17,448 nt of DNA from Oscillospiraceae bacterium. Its GTDB lineage: Bacteria > Bacillota > Clostridia > Oscillospirales > Ruminococcaceae. The stretch lies in NCBI GenBank assembly GCA_018380115.1, contig JAGZUF010000034.1:1-17448 (forward strand), read 5' to 3'. The first letter of the stretch is position 1. Every line of letters begins with the position of its first letter. A program made the translations under genes and the position numbers. A model generated the notes under the pieces. The model did not search any database, was not told where the DNA came from, and saw only the letters and a program-made list of their open reading frames with translations. This document shows, one piece after another, positions 1-7,679 of the stretch.

Positions 1-193
1 GCGCTATCATGGCGTATTGCATGCGCTGTAAATTTTTGCTTTGTGCTTTTTATCTCTCTTGGGCAAAGGGGGAGGCTGCCCGCAGGCTTGCCGTACCGCT
101 GTGGCTTCGTGCCAGCGGACGCCGCCGTGGGCGGACTGTTTCGCCTGTTTGTGAGAGCGAGAACCCTCGGCTATCCTCGGCACAAGACGGGGG
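1..193. other. Gene-free left edge, structured, origin unknown
   Basis: I see no convincing gene here. The stretch at about 60-200 is GC-rich and can fold: GGGCA (61-65) pairs with TGCCC (77-81), and around 98-120 CCGC and TGGC pair with GCCA and GCGG around a TTCGT loop. It lies beyond the 3' end of the AT-richer vanZ-like gene and contrasts sharply with it in composition. A minus-strand open frame (237-7) crosses it, but it has no recognisable domain and an arginine-, lysine- and proline-rich composition typical of chance frames in GC-rich DNA. It may be an island boundary or a structured non-coding stretch. I cannot tell which. Confidence 0.3.
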
Positions 194-709
194 TTATCTG
201 AGAAATGAATTAAAAAGCTCTGCGCCTGCAACCGCAAGAATGACTAAAATTATGCACGCTGTGCAAAACCTCAGCATTTGCCCGGACAATTTGCCTGCTG
301 ATTTCCCAATTTTCCAAGATGCGTAGCCAATTAAAAACCCAAGTGTATTAACAGCAATATCTGCAACATCAAAGCTGCCAAGCAAACTGACCATTTGCAA
401 TGTTTCTAAGGCTGTAATGCCTGCAACGAAAATCAGGAGTGATTTCAGAAATAATTTTGAAGACGCCCGAAGATTTAACGGGATTAGTACGCCGAAAGGG
501 ATGAACGCAACCAGATTCCCCAGCGCAAACACCCAGATGTGAAGTGTGTCCAAATGTTTGGGAATCCACAAGGGAAAGTGTGTCATGGTGAAAGAAAACT
601 GAAAGGAATCAAACCTTGATATTCTTCCAAACCCTAAAAACATAAAAAAGAGGACGACCGCAAGATAGCCCGCTAAAAGTATCCGCTTTAACCTTATATT
701 TTTCTTCAT
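194..709 (-). CDS. VanZ-like family membrane protein
   Basis: This 171-residue protein is strongly hydrophobic, with about five membrane segments (roughly residues 8-28, 57-80, 87-108, 117-131 and 149-166). The VanZ-family core is visible: NLVAFIPFGVLIP in the second segment, LETLQ near residue 101, and SFDVADIAVNTLG at 112-124, whose acidic and Asn residues are typical of the family. VanZ proteins are named for low-level teicoplanin resistance in the vanA cluster, but most homologues have no known role, so I do not infer resistance. The start is supported by AGAGGAGT about 11 bases upstream. The gene follows the XRE regulator by 42 bp on the same strand, so it is probably the second gene of a two-gene operon. 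Both genes are visibly AT-richer than the rest of the window, suggesting separate acquisition. Confidence 0.85.
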   Translation of the reverse strand: MKKNIRLKRILLAGYLAVVLFFMFLGFGRISRFDSFQFSFTMTHFPLWIPKHLDTLHIWVFALGNLVAFIPFGVLIPLNLRASSKLFLKSLLIFVAGITALETLQMVSLLGSFDVADIAVNTLGFLIGYASWKIGKSAGKLSGQMLRFCTACIILVILAVAGAELFNSFLR

Positions 710-751
710 GTTTATATTTTACTCCTCTGCAACTGGGGGCAAAAGCTTTCC

Positions 752-1150
752 CTAACAATAAAAGCAATAATAGTATAAGAATACTGCCAGTATCACTAAA
801 AAAGAGGCAATGACTGGAACCCAATAGAAAAAATGCTTTTTTCTTTTGGCTTCGTCAGCTGCATATCGGTATTCTTCTTCCGTTACTTCCAGTTTTAACC
901 TTTTGGCTTCGGCGCTAACTGCGCCGCGGCTGTTGACGCCCGCTGCGGCTTCTGCACCGTCCTTCAGTAAGTAATCGGTTGATACGCCAAAATATTTGCT
1001 CAAACTTACTAACTTATTTAAATCCGGGGTGCTCTGGGCGTTTTCCCATTTGGAAATTGCCTGGCGGGATGTATTCAATTCATGAGCCAGCTCCTCCTGG
1101 GAAATTCCTTTCTTCTTCCTCAATAACGCTATTTTTTCTGCCGTACTCAT
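752..1150 (-). CDS. XRE-family regulator with C-terminal membrane anchor
   Basis: This 132-residue protein has an N-terminal Cro/C1-type helix-turn-helix at about residues 5-60. The recognition-helix region reads TSRQAISKWENAQSTPDLNK, characteristic of the HTH_3/XRE family. A charged linker (about 75-105) follows, then one hydrophobic segment (about 107-131) ending in a Tyr/Cys-rich tail, so the regulator is probably held at the membrane. Small Clostridial regulators of this shape often sit beside membrane or stress genes. Here the partner is the VanZ-like gene 42 bp downstream, which it may control. AAAGGGG lies 11 bases before the ATG. The signal sensed is unknown. The gene is AT-richer than the flanking chromosome. 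Confidence 0.87.
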   Translation of the reverse strand: MSTAEKIALLRKKKGISQEELAHELNTSRQAISKWENAQSTPDLNKLVSLSKYFGVSTDYLLKDGAEAAAGVNSRGAVSAEAKRLKLEVTEEEYRYAADEAKRKKHFFYWVPVIASFLVILAVFLYYYCFYC

Positions 1151-1210
1151 TCACTGAAACGCCCCTTTCGCTGTTCTGGCTACATTATAAAGCCCATGGC
1201 GCTTGCAATG

Positions 1211-1245
1211 CCACCAGTTATATATGGCAATTTGTCAACTGGCGG
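1211..1245. promoter_or_regulatory. Inverted repeat, possible XRE operator
   Basis: CCACCAGTT (1211-1219) and AACTGGCGG (1237-1245) are an 8-of-9 inverted repeat separated by 17 AT-rich bases. On the minus strand a perfect TTGACA (rc of 1233-1238) overlaps one arm. It lies about 60 bp upstream of the XRE start codon, where an autoregulatory operator would be expected. I found no well-spaced -10 box for that TTGACA (the nearest, TATAAT near 1188, is too far), so the promoter assignment is weak. Confidence 0.35.
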
Positions 1246-1491
1246 TTGCGTTTGATAAAGGGAATTTGTCTTTATACTGATTATATCATGCATCTCTCTG
1301 CGTTGTCTTCCGTTTTCCGCCTTTGCCAAAATGCTTGCCGCATGCGAAGCCGGCATGGCCGAAATGTGCGGGGAAAAGCGGCTTTTCCGGCACTTTGAAA
1401 GCGCGGTTGTTATATATTTTGCAGGCAGGGGAAACCAGCAGGCAGAAAAAGCGGGCGGTGTTTTGCCTGCTTTTTCAGAAAGTGCACCGTC

Positions 1492-1535
1492 AAAAACGCA
1501 CTGCAGGCCCGCAGCGGCTTTGACAGTGCGTTTTT
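1492..1535. terminator. Bidirectional hairpin downstream of mscL
   Basis: AAAAACGCACTG (1492-1503) pairs perfectly with CAGTGCGTTTTT (1524-1535) around a 20-nt loop. The A and T runs on the two sides would let it terminate on either strand. It is the second hairpin after the end of mscL. Confidence 0.7.
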
Positions 1536-1543
1536 TATAAATA

Positions 1544-1577
1544 ACCCCCGCGGGGATGTGAAGCCTCCCGCGGGGGT
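1544..1577 (-). terminator. Hairpin just after mscL
   Basis: ACCCCCGCGGG (1544-1554) and CCCGCGGGGGT (1567-1577) form a perfect 11-bp stem with a 12-nt loop, starting 26 bp after the mscL stop codon. On the minus strand it is followed by TTATTTATAAAA, only moderately T-rich. With the hairpin at 1492-1535 it probably makes a tandem terminator. Confidence 0.7.
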
Positions 1578-1603
1578 ATCTCGTTTTATAGGGCGAAGGG
1601 GTT

Positions 1604-1984
1604 TTATTTCTTCGCCGCCAGAAGGTCGCGGATTTCGGCCAGCAGCACTTCCTCTTTGCTGGGCGCGGGCTCCGGCGCGGGGGCGGGGGCCTCCTCCTTC
1701 TTGCGCATCAGCGCGTTCATGCCCTTCACGATGGCGAACACGCACGCGGCCAGAATGAGGAACGACACCACGGCGTTGATAAAGTTGCCAATCATGATGG
1801 GCCCAATGTGCCAGGCGGAAAAATCCATGCCGGGCGTCACCAGGCTGATGATGGGGGTGAGCACGTCGGCCACCACGCTGTTGACGATGGAGGTGAACGC
1901 ACCGCCCACCACAACGCCGACGGCCATATCCAGCACGTTGCCCTTCAGGGCGAATGTCTTGAATTCTTCCAGCAGTTTTTTCAT
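1604..1984 (-). CDS. mscL: Large-conductance mechanosensitive channel MscL
   Basis: MscL is a homopentameric inner-membrane channel that opens under membrane tension during hypo-osmotic shock. The 126-residue protein has normal family length. The N-terminal amphipathic helix (EEFKTFALKGNVLDMAVG) runs into TM1 with the glycine-rich gate sequence GVVVGGAFTSIVNS. A short periplasmic loop follows, then TM2 (about 65-90, including IGNFINAVVSFLILAACVF) and the basic RKKEE cluster. After an Ala/Pro/Glu linker, the C-terminal helical bundle ends EVLLAEIRDLLAAKK. AAAGGGG lies about 7 bases before the ATG. It follows the Mrp gene by only 27 bp on the same strand, so the two are probably co-transcribed, with tandem hairpins downstream. 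Confidence 0.97.
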   Translation of the reverse strand: MKKLLEEFKTFALKGNVLDMAVGVVVGGAFTSIVNSVVADVLTPIISLVTPGMDFSAWHIGPIMIGNFINAVVSFLILAACVFAIVKGMNALMRKKEEAPAPAPEPAPSKEEVLLAEIRDLLAAKK

Positions 1985-2011
1985 GTGAATACCCCTTTCA
2001 AAAAAGACAAT

Positions 2012-2848
2012 TCACAGCAAATTTTCCACAACATCCGCCGCTTTGTCAAGAATTTCACCCTCAAACGACTCAATCACACCCAAATCTGCCTGCTTTGCAA
2101 GCTGCGGGTTCAGCGGGCAGCGGGCCAGCACAGGCAGGCCGTGGGCCGCCGCCACCTCTTCCACATGGCTTTCGCCAAATACATACAGCTTTTCGCCGCA
2201 GTGCGGGCACTGGGCCCAGGCCATGTTCTCCACCACGCCCAGCACGGGCACGTTCATCATGGCGGCCATATTCACGGCCTTTTCCACAATCAGGCTTACA
2301 AGCTGCTGCGGGCTGGTGACCACGATAATGCCGTCCACCGGCAGGCTCTGGAACACCGTCAGCGGCACGTCGCCCGTTCCCGGGGGCATGTCCACAAACA
2401 TGAAATCCACATCTTTCCAGATGACGTCCTGCCAGAACTGCTTCACCGCCCCGGCTATCACCGGGCCGCGCCACACGACGGGGTCCGTCTCGTTTTCCAA
2501 AAGCAGGTTCACGCTCATCACATCAATGCCCGTTCTCGTGCGCACAGGGATGATGCCCTGCTCGGTGGCTGCCGCACGGCCGTGCAGGCCGAACAGCTTG
2601 GGGATGGACGGGCCGGTGACATCTGCGTCCAGCACGGCGGTGTGGTAGCCGCGGCGGTTCAAAAGCACGGCCAGCATGGCGCTTGTCATGCTTTTGCCTA
2701 CGCCGCCCTTGCCGGAAACAACGCCTATCACCTTTTTGATGCTGCTCAGCTCATGGGGCTTTTCGCGCATGTCCTGCGGCGCGCCGCCTGTGCGCGAGGG
2801 GCAGTCCATGCCGCAGGTTTCGCAGTTATGCGTACAATTCTCACTCAT
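2012..2848 (-). CDS. Mrp/NBP35-family Fe-S cluster carrier ATPase
   Basis: This 278-residue P-loop ATPase of the Mrp/ApbC/NBP35 family is thought to bind a 4Fe-4S cluster and pass it to apo-proteins in the cytoplasm. It carries the deviant Walker A GKGGVGKS at 46-53, with the extra signature lysine K47, the DMPPGTGD block at 153-160, and the C-terminal CPHC pair (C214, C217) that bridges the cluster in the dimer. The N-terminus has four more cysteines (C5, C9, C12, C16), the layout seen in Mrp proteins of anaerobes and methanogens. GGAGGAG lies 9 bases before the ATG. It is the first gene of a likely operon with mscL. The family call is secure. The exact client proteins are unknown. Confidence 0.95.
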   Translation of the reverse strand: MSENCTHNCETCGMDCPSRTGGAPQDMREKPHELSSIKKVIGVVSGKGGVGKSMTSAMLAVLLNRRGYHTAVLDADVTGPSIPKLFGLHGRAAATEQGIIPVRTRTGIDVMSVNLLLENETDPVVWRGPVIAGAVKQFWQDVIWKDVDFMFVDMPPGTGDVPLTVFQSLPVDGIIVVTSPQQLVSLIVEKAVNMAAMMNVPVLGVVENMAWAQCPHCGEKLYVFGESHVEEVAAAHGLPVLARCPLNPQLAKQADLGVIESFEGEILDKAADVVENLL

Positions 2849-2954
2849 GTTTCAGGTCTCCTCCACATTTGCGGGCCGCAGGGCGGCCCCTTCCAAAATA
2901 CGGCGCCGCAGCGCGGCAAAGGGCCGCGACGCGGCCCGGCGCTCATACTTTATC

Positions 2955-2984
2955 ATTATAAGCGCGCCGGTGCGCCCGTGTCAA
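2955..2984 (-). promoter_or_regulatory. Consensus sigma-A promoter for mrp-mscL
   Basis: On the minus strand a perfect TTGACA (rc of 2979-2984) and a perfect TATAAT (rc of 2955-2960) are separated by 18 bases. Transcription would start near 2948, leaving a leader of about 100 nt before the Mrp start codon. This is the best match to the housekeeping consensus in the window, and it lies back to back with the plus-strand promoter at 3032-3060. Confidence 0.8.
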
Positions 2985-3031
2985 CTTTTGCAGGGTCCGC
3001 GGCCCGCCCGCCGTACCAGCGAAAGCCGCGG

Positions 3032-3060
3032 TTGCAAAGCGGATACAAACACAGTATACT
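3032..3060 (+). promoter_or_regulatory. Promoter for the PF06541-type gene
   Basis: TTGCAA (3032-3037) and TATACT (3055-3060) are separated by exactly 17 bases, giving a leader of about 46 nt before the ATG at 3113. With the minus-strand promoter it makes a compact divergent promoter region. Confidence 0.7.
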
Positions 3061-3112
3061 ATACATGTATATCGGGTTGAAGATGTACATGCTGCACAAG
3101 GAGAGGTAGCTT

Positions 3113-3706
3113 ATGTTGGATAATATGCTCACACCCTTCTATCATGCGCCCGTGCCTTTGTGGGCGCTGGTAGATGCGTTTTTCCTTTACAGCTTTCTGG
3201 GCTGGTGCATGGAGTGCGTCGTCATCCGGCGGGAAAAGGGCGCGTGGGAAAACCGCGGCTTTGTGAAAAGCCCGTTCTGCATCATTTACGGCTTCGGCGC
3301 CATGCTGGGTTATGCGCTGCTGCGCCCGTTTTCCGGCAATTACGTGCTGCTGTATGTGGTGGGCGCCGCGGCGGCCACCGCGTTCGAATACCTGACGGCG
3401 CTTTTGATGCTGAGGCTGTTCGGCTCCTTCTGGTGGGATTATACGAACAAGCCCTTTAACTATAAAGGCATCATATGCCTGGAAAGCACCTTGGGCTGGG
3501 GGCTTATCAGCGTGCTGCTGTTTGCCTTCATGCAGAACGGCGTGTTCGCGGTGGTGCGGCGGCTTTCGCCGCAGGCGGGCATGGCGTTTGCCGCAGTGCT
3601 GGTGGCGCTGTATGGGGCGGATTTTGCCTTCAGCATGCGCCGCGCGCTGCACGCGGCAGCACAAAAACCGGCGCACAGCGCACCGGAAAAGGAGCTGGAA
3701 CGATGA
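3113..3706 (+). CDS. PF06541-type putative ABC-transporter membrane protein
   Basis: This 197-residue multi-pass membrane protein has at least five hydrophobic segments. It matches the family annotated as putative ABC-transporter type IV (PF06541, CmpB-like). Recognisable blocks are FLGWCMECV near residue 30, NRGFVKSPFCIIYGFGA at about 48-64, FEYLTALLMLRLFG, and WWDYTNKPFNYKGIICLE at about 107-124. These proteins are common in Clostridia, and their role is not established despite the transporter label. I see no ATPase partner next to it, which argues against a classic ABC pair. AAGGAGAGG lies 7 bases before the ATG. The stop codon overlaps the start of the HD-domain gene (ATGA), implying translational coupling. 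Confidence 0.87.
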   Translation: MLDNMLTPFYHAPVPLWALVDAFFLYSFLGWCMECVVIRREKGAWENRGFVKSPFCIIYGFGAMLGYALLRPFSGNYVLLYVVGAAAATAFEYLTALLMLRLFGSFWWDYTNKPFNYKGIICLESTLGWGLISVLLFAFMQNGVFAVVRRLSPQAGMAFAAVLVALYGADFAFSMRRALHAAAQKPAHSAPEKELER

Positions 3707-4263
3707 TAAGGCGGGCGTTTGGAGAAGTGGAGCATGTGGCCGTGCCGCAGGATGAAGAATATCTTGCGCTGGTGCGCGATATTCTGGAAAACGAGCAGGT
3801 GCGTAGCATGGACGGCTATTTTCAGCACGGGCGCACCACCTGCCTGCGCCACAGCATCAATGTGTCGTACCTGAGCTATCTGTTTTGTAAAAAGCATGGG
3901 CTGGACGCCCGCGCCGCCGCCCGCGGCGGCCTGCTGCACGATTTGTTTTTGTACGACTGGCACTTCTACCGCCGCCGGAAGGGCGAGCGCCTGCACGGCT
4001 TCGAGCACCCCAAAAAGGCGCTTGCCAATGCCAGCGCCATGTTCAGCCTCACATGGAAGGAGCGCGAGATTATTTTGCGTCACATGTGGCCGCTTACCAT
4101 CACCCCGCCGCGCTGCCGCGAGGCGTATGTGATTGTGGCGTATGACAAGTATTGCAGCATGATGGAGACGCTGCGCAAAGACGTGATGGAGCTGGAGCTT
4201 CTGGGCACGCCCGTCAGCCTGCCCGTGCCTGCCCCCGCCCTGGTGCGCGCAAAGCGGGGCTGA
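3703..4263 (+). CDS. HD-domain metal-dependent phosphohydrolase
   Basis: This 186-residue cytosolic protein belongs to the HD superfamily, whose members use bound metal to hydrolyse phosphate esters. The metal-ligand pattern is visible in order: H50 (RHSINVS), the H79-D80 doublet in LLHDLFLYDW, H102 (GFEHPKKAL), H127 (RHMWPLT) and D148 (AYDKYCSM). The TITPPRC stretch after H127 is typical of a Clostridial subgroup. No second domain is present, so the substrate (nucleotide, cyclic nucleotide or other) cannot be predicted. The start is the ATG of the ATGA overlap with the upstream membrane gene, with GGAG at 3691 (AAAAGGAGCTGG) about 10 bases before. A longer frame runs upstream but lies inside that gene and is not needed. 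Confidence 0.9.
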   Translation: MIRRAFGEVEHVAVPQDEEYLALVRDILENEQVRSMDGYFQHGRTTCLRHSINVSYLSYLFCKKHGLDARAAARGGLLHDLFLYDWHFYRRRKGERLHGFEHPKKALANASAMFSLTWKEREIILRHMWPLTITPPRCREAYVIVAYDKYCSMMETLRKDVMELELLGTPVSLPVPAPALVRAKRG

Positions 4264-4874
4264 GCACAGCTGGGGCGGAAAGCGCAAGGCCCTGCAGAAA
4301 AACGAGATACGGCACCCTCTGGCTTTGGCCGGGGGCGCCTTTGTTCATTTCGCAAGCCGCCTGCTGTGCCTGCGAAGGCGGCCCGCGAAAGGCCTCCGCT
4401 TCGGCGCGGGGCAAAGCGGGCTGACGGCGGCTGGCGCCTGGGAATGGAAAAGCGTCCGCCGGTGCGGTAAGCAGCCCGGTTACAGGCCGCAGGGCAGGCG
4501 AAGCCAATTTCACCGCCTCGTTATGAGGCTTGGCCGGCAACAGGCCCTTTTCGCCCTTGTGAAACCCGCGCATGGGCTTGGTTGGATGGAAAAGCGCCGG
4601 CGGGCAGCCGGGCCCCCACGTGCAAGGCGGCGCTGCGGCCGCGCGCCCCGCGCCGAAGCGCGCTGCTTGCCGCCCGCACAGCATAAAGCCTCCGGCAGAT
4701 GGAGAAGGGCAGAGGCACAGGGGGCAGCACACAGCCGCTTTTCTATCAGATATTGTGCTTCCCGCGCTGCTTGACGCCCGTGTACACAGCGCGGGCGCGC
4801 CGCCGTTTTTTCTGCGTTTTCTGCATATGGACAGCCCCTTTGCCCGTACCATAAAGGGAGAGGGGGCACACAGC
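4264..4874. other. 611-bp gene-free GC-rich stretch
   Basis: No frame on either strand has a domain I recognise, and the open frames that exist are Arg/Ala/Pro/Gly-rich, as expected by chance in GC-rich DNA. There is a small hairpin around 4515-4530 (CCTCGTTATGAGG) and GC-rich inverted repeats at 4600-4680. I see no clear terminator with a T-run after the HD-domain gene and no convincing promoter for the flippase gene, although one must lie here if that gene is not read through. Confidence 0.5.
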
Positions 4875-6422
4875 ATGCGCAAAACGGGCTATATGAAAAG
4901 CGCGGCTATCCTGACGGGCACGGGCCTTGTTCTGCGCGCGGCGGGCATGGTGCTGCGGGTGTATGTGGCGGGGCAGCTTGGCGCCGAGGGCATGGGCGTA
5001 TACCAGCTTATCTTTACGGTGTATAACCTTGCCGTCACGCTGGCCACGGCGGGCCTTTCCGTCACGGCCACACGGCTGTGCGCCCAATGCCTTGCGCGCG
5101 GGGAAAGGGGCGCTGTGGGGCCGGTGATGCGCCGTATGCTGGCGCTGGCTTTGGCGCTGGGGCTTTCCTGCGGCCTTGCACAGTTCGCGCTGGCGCGCAT
5201 GGCGGCCCAGTGGTGGCTGAAAGATATGCGCGCCGTGCTGGCGCTGCGCCTTCTGGCGCCCAGCCTGCCGTTTATGGCGCTCAGCGCGGTGCTGCGCGGC
5301 TATTTTCTGGCGGTGCGCAACGTGCGGCCCAACGCCCTGGCGCAGCTGTTTGAGCAGGCGGTGCGCATCAGCGTGGTGATGCTTTTGCTGGCGCGCGCCG
5401 TGCCCTGGGGCCTTGCGGCGGCCTGCGCCGCCGCCGTGGTGGGCAACACGGTGAGCGAGGCGGCAAGCTGGTGCTATATGATGCTTTGCTGGGGCAGGGC
5501 CAGGCGCACGCTGGGCCCGCCGCAAAAGCCGCACATGCCGCCGTGGGCCATTGTGCAGGGGCTTGCGCCCATTGCGGCCAACCAGTATCTCACCAGCTTT
5601 TTGCGCACGGTGGAAAACGTGATGGTGCCCTCCTGCCTGGCCGTGGCCGCGGCCAGCCGCGAGGTGGGCCTTGCGCAGTACGGCGCGCTGCGCGGCATGG
5701 CCATGCCGGTGGTGTTTTTTCCGTTTTCATTTCTGGCCACGCTCAGCACCCTGCTGATGCCGGAGATAACCCGCGCGGCCGAGCGCGGCGAGCGCAAAAC
5801 GCTGCAGCGCCTTGTGCAGCGCACGCTGCTTGTTACCGTGGTGCTCAGCGTGCCTGCGGGCGGGCTGTTCTGCCTGTTCTCAGGCGAGATAGGCATGCTT
5901 TTGTATCAAAGTGAGGAGATAGGGCTGTATCTGTGCGTGCTGGGCCCGCTGATGCCGCTGATGTATCTGGAGAGCATGGTGGACGGCATCCTGAAGGGCC
6001 TTGGCGAGCAGCTTGCCACCTTCCGCTATGCCGTGCTGGATTCCGCCTTCCGCCTCGCCGCCGTGGCGGCGCTGGTGCCGCGCTGGGGCATGCCGGGCTT
6101 TCTGTTCATTATGGTGTGCTCAAACCTGCTCACCAGCCTTTTGAACCTGCGCCGCCTGCTGGCGGTGACGGGCGTGCGCTGGAACTGGCGCGCCTGGGTG
6201 CTGGAGCCGGGGGCCGCCATGGCGTTTGCCGCTTTGTGCGGCGCGCTGGCGGCGCGCGCCGGGCGCGCGGCGCTTTCCGGCACGGGGTGGCTTATCTGCG
6301 GCGGGGCCGTGTGCGGCGCGCTGTATTTTCTTGCCCTGTTTGCCCTGGGCAGCCAGGGCGTGCACGAGCTGCGCGAGGCCCTGCGCGCGCACCGGCAAAG
6401 AAAAGCAGGACAAATGCCGTAA
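4875..6422 (+). CDS. SpoVB-like polysaccharide/lipid flippase (MATE fold)
   Basis: This 515-residue integral membrane protein of the polysaccharide-biosynthesis/SpoVB branch of the MOP/MATE superfamily is predicted to flip lipid-linked sugar or peptidoglycan precursors across the membrane. Its length matches SpoVB-type proteins, with about 14 membrane segments. The N-terminus (SAAILTGTGLVLRAAGMVLRVYVAGQLGAEGMGVYQLIFTV in part) is the family hallmark: an amphipathic start, then the G-x-GVYQL motif. A central ENVMVPSCL block and a PFSFLATLSTLLMPEI block also match the family. I chose the ATG at 4875 because it begins this hallmark and has GGGAGAGGGGG about 9 bases upstream; the frame stays open further back but without homology. 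SpoVB acts in spore cortex formation, but vegetative paralogues exist, so sporulation is only suggested. It is followed at 126 bp by the glycosyltransferase. Confidence 0.9.
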   Translation: MRKTGYMKSAAILTGTGLVLRAAGMVLRVYVAGQLGAEGMGVYQLIFTVYNLAVTLATAGLSVTATRLCAQCLARGERGAVGPVMRRMLALALALGLSCGLAQFALARMAAQWWLKDMRAVLALRLLAPSLPFMALSAVLRGYFLAVRNVRPNALAQLFEQAVRISVVMLLLARAVPWGLAAACAAAVVGNTVSEAASWCYMMLCWGRARRTLGPPQKPHMPPWAIVQGLAPIAANQYLTSFLRTVENVMVPSCLAVAAASREVGLAQYGALRGMAMPVVFFPFSFLATLSTLLMPEITRAAERGERKTLQRLVQRTLLVTVVLSVPAGGLFCLFSGEIGMLLYQSEEIGLYLCVLGPLMPLMYLESMVDGILKGLGEQLATFRYAVLDSAFRLAAVAALVPRWGMPGFLFIMVCSNLLTSLLNLRRLLAVTGVRWNWRAWVLEPGAAMAFAALCGALAARAGRAALSGTGWLICGGAVCGALYFLALFALGSQGVHELREALRAHRQRKAGQMP

Positions 6423-6548
6423 AATATGGTAAAATAAACCCAGCTGCTTCCAGCTTTTGGCTGAGCGCCGCCGCTTTGCGGGCCGCGCCCGCCTGCGGCG
6501 CCTTCGGCCTGCCGCGGGAAAAGGATGTAAAAAAAGAGGAGGAGAGCC

Positions 6549-7679
6549 ATGCGGCTTCTCATTGTAGTAGATCAGTTCGATTCCGGCAACAACGGCACCA
6601 CCATCAGCGCGCAGCGCTTTGCCCGCGCGCTGCGCGAGCGCGGGCACGAGGTGCGCGTGGCGGCCGCGGGCAAGCCCGCCGAGGGCAAATACGCCCTGCC
6701 GCGCATCCATTTTCTGCCCCTTGTGGATAATATCATCAAAAGCCAGGGCATGTGTTTTGCCCGGCCCCGGCGCGCTACGCTGCGCGCCGCCATGGAATGG
6801 GCGGATGTGGTGCATTTCATGATGCCCCTTCCGCTGGAGCAGGTGGGCCGCAAAATGGCCTGTCAGATGAACAAGCCGCACACCGCGGCCTTTCATGTGC
6901 AGCCGGAGAATATTACCTCCACGCTGGGCCTGCGCCGTGCAAGGCAGGTGAACGAGGCGCTGTACGCCTGGTTCCGCGATTCGTTCTACAACCATTTCAC
7001 GCATGTGCACTGTCCCAGCGAATTTATTGCCGGGCAGCTGCGCGCGCACGGCTACACCGCCAGGCTGCATGTAATATCGAACGGCGTGGACGACTGCTTT
7101 TACCCCCGCAGGGAGGAAAAGCAGGGCCCGCTTGCAGGCAAATATGCAGTGCTGATGATAGGCCGCTTTTCCGAGGAAAAGCGGCAGGAGGTGCTGCTGC
7201 AGGCCGTGCGCGAAAGCCGCCATGCAAAGCAGATACAGCTTGTGCTGGCAGGGCAGGGCCCGCGCGAAAAGCATTTGAGAAAATTGGGCGAAAGGCTGCC
7301 GAACCCGCCCATTATGGGCTTTTATTCCACCCGGCAGCTGTGCCGCCTGATGGCCATGACAGATTTGTATGTGCACACCGCCGTAGCCGAGATAGAGGCC
7401 ATCGCCTGCCTGGAGGCCGTGGCCAGCGGGCTTGTGCCGGTAATAGCAGATTCGCCCCTTTCCGCAACGCCGCAGTTCGCGCTGGACGGGCGCAGCCTGT
7501 TCCCCGCAGATGACGCTGCCGCGCTGGCGCGCAAAATAGATTACTGGCTGGAGAACGGGGCCGAGCGCGAGGCCATGGGCCGCCGCTATGCCGAAAGCGC
7601 CGCGCGCTACCGCCTTGCCAGCAGCGCGCAGAAAGCGGAGGAGATGTTCCATGAGGCCATTGCCGAAGCGCGCGGCTGA
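6549..7679 (+). CDS. GT4-family glycosyltransferase, possibly glycolipid synthase
   Basis: This 376-residue GT-B fold retaining glycosyltransferase has an N-terminal acceptor domain beginning MRLLIVVDQFDSGNNGTT (residues 1-18), a typical GT4 glycine-rich start. The C-terminal nucleotide-sugar domain begins near VLMIGRFSEEKRQEVLLQAV and contains QLVLAGQGP. The E-x7-E motif (E281 to E289, in AEIEAIACLEAVASGLVPVI) contacts the donor. In Firmicutes such enzymes beside a PlsC acyltransferase often transfer sugar to diacylglycerol, so glycolipid synthesis is a reasonable inference, but the acceptor is not proved. AGAGGAGGAGAG immediately precedes the ATG. Its 3' end overlaps the acyltransferase gene by 29 bp. 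Confidence 0.92.
   Translation: MRLLIVVDQFDSGNNGTTISAQRFARALRERGHEVRVAAAGKPAEGKYALPRIHFLPLVDNIIKSQGMCFARPRRATLRAAMEWADVVHFMMPLPLEQVGRKMACQMNKPHTAAFHVQPENITSTLGLRRARQVNEALYAWFRDSFYNHFTHVHCPSEFIAGQLRAHGYTARLHVISNGVDDCFYPRREEKQGPLAGKYAVLMIGRFSEEKRQEVLLQAVRESRHAKQIQLVLAGQGPREKHLRKLGERLPNPPIMGFYSTRQLCRLMAMTDLYVHTAVAEIEAIACLEAVASGLVPVIADSPLSATPQFALDGRSLFPADDAAALARKIDYWLENGAEREAMGRRYAESAARYRLASSAQKAEEMFHEAIAEARG

Larger units (their letters stand above)
1151..1603. other. Gene-free gap with terminators and possible operator
   Basis: This 453-bp region lies between the mscL 3' end and the XRE gene start, both on the minus strand. I see no coding sequence. It holds two strong hairpins next to mscL, a third hairpin at 1437-1471 (AGCAGGCA pairing with TGCCTGCT, then TTTT) that would work as a plus-strand terminator, and an AT-rich regulatory zone at about 1185-1300 upstream of the XRE gene. 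Confidence 0.6.

Noticed and set aside
1808..3109. Plus-strand open frame of 433 codons opposite mscL and the Mrp gene
   Set aside because: Its His/Arg-rich translation is the antisense shadow of two well-recognised genes.
4214..4882. Minus-strand open frame in the 611-bp gap
   Set aside because: It is Pro/Ala/Arg-rich, has no domain, and overlaps the HD-domain gene end. It could be a dispersed-repeat translation, but I cannot support it as a gene.
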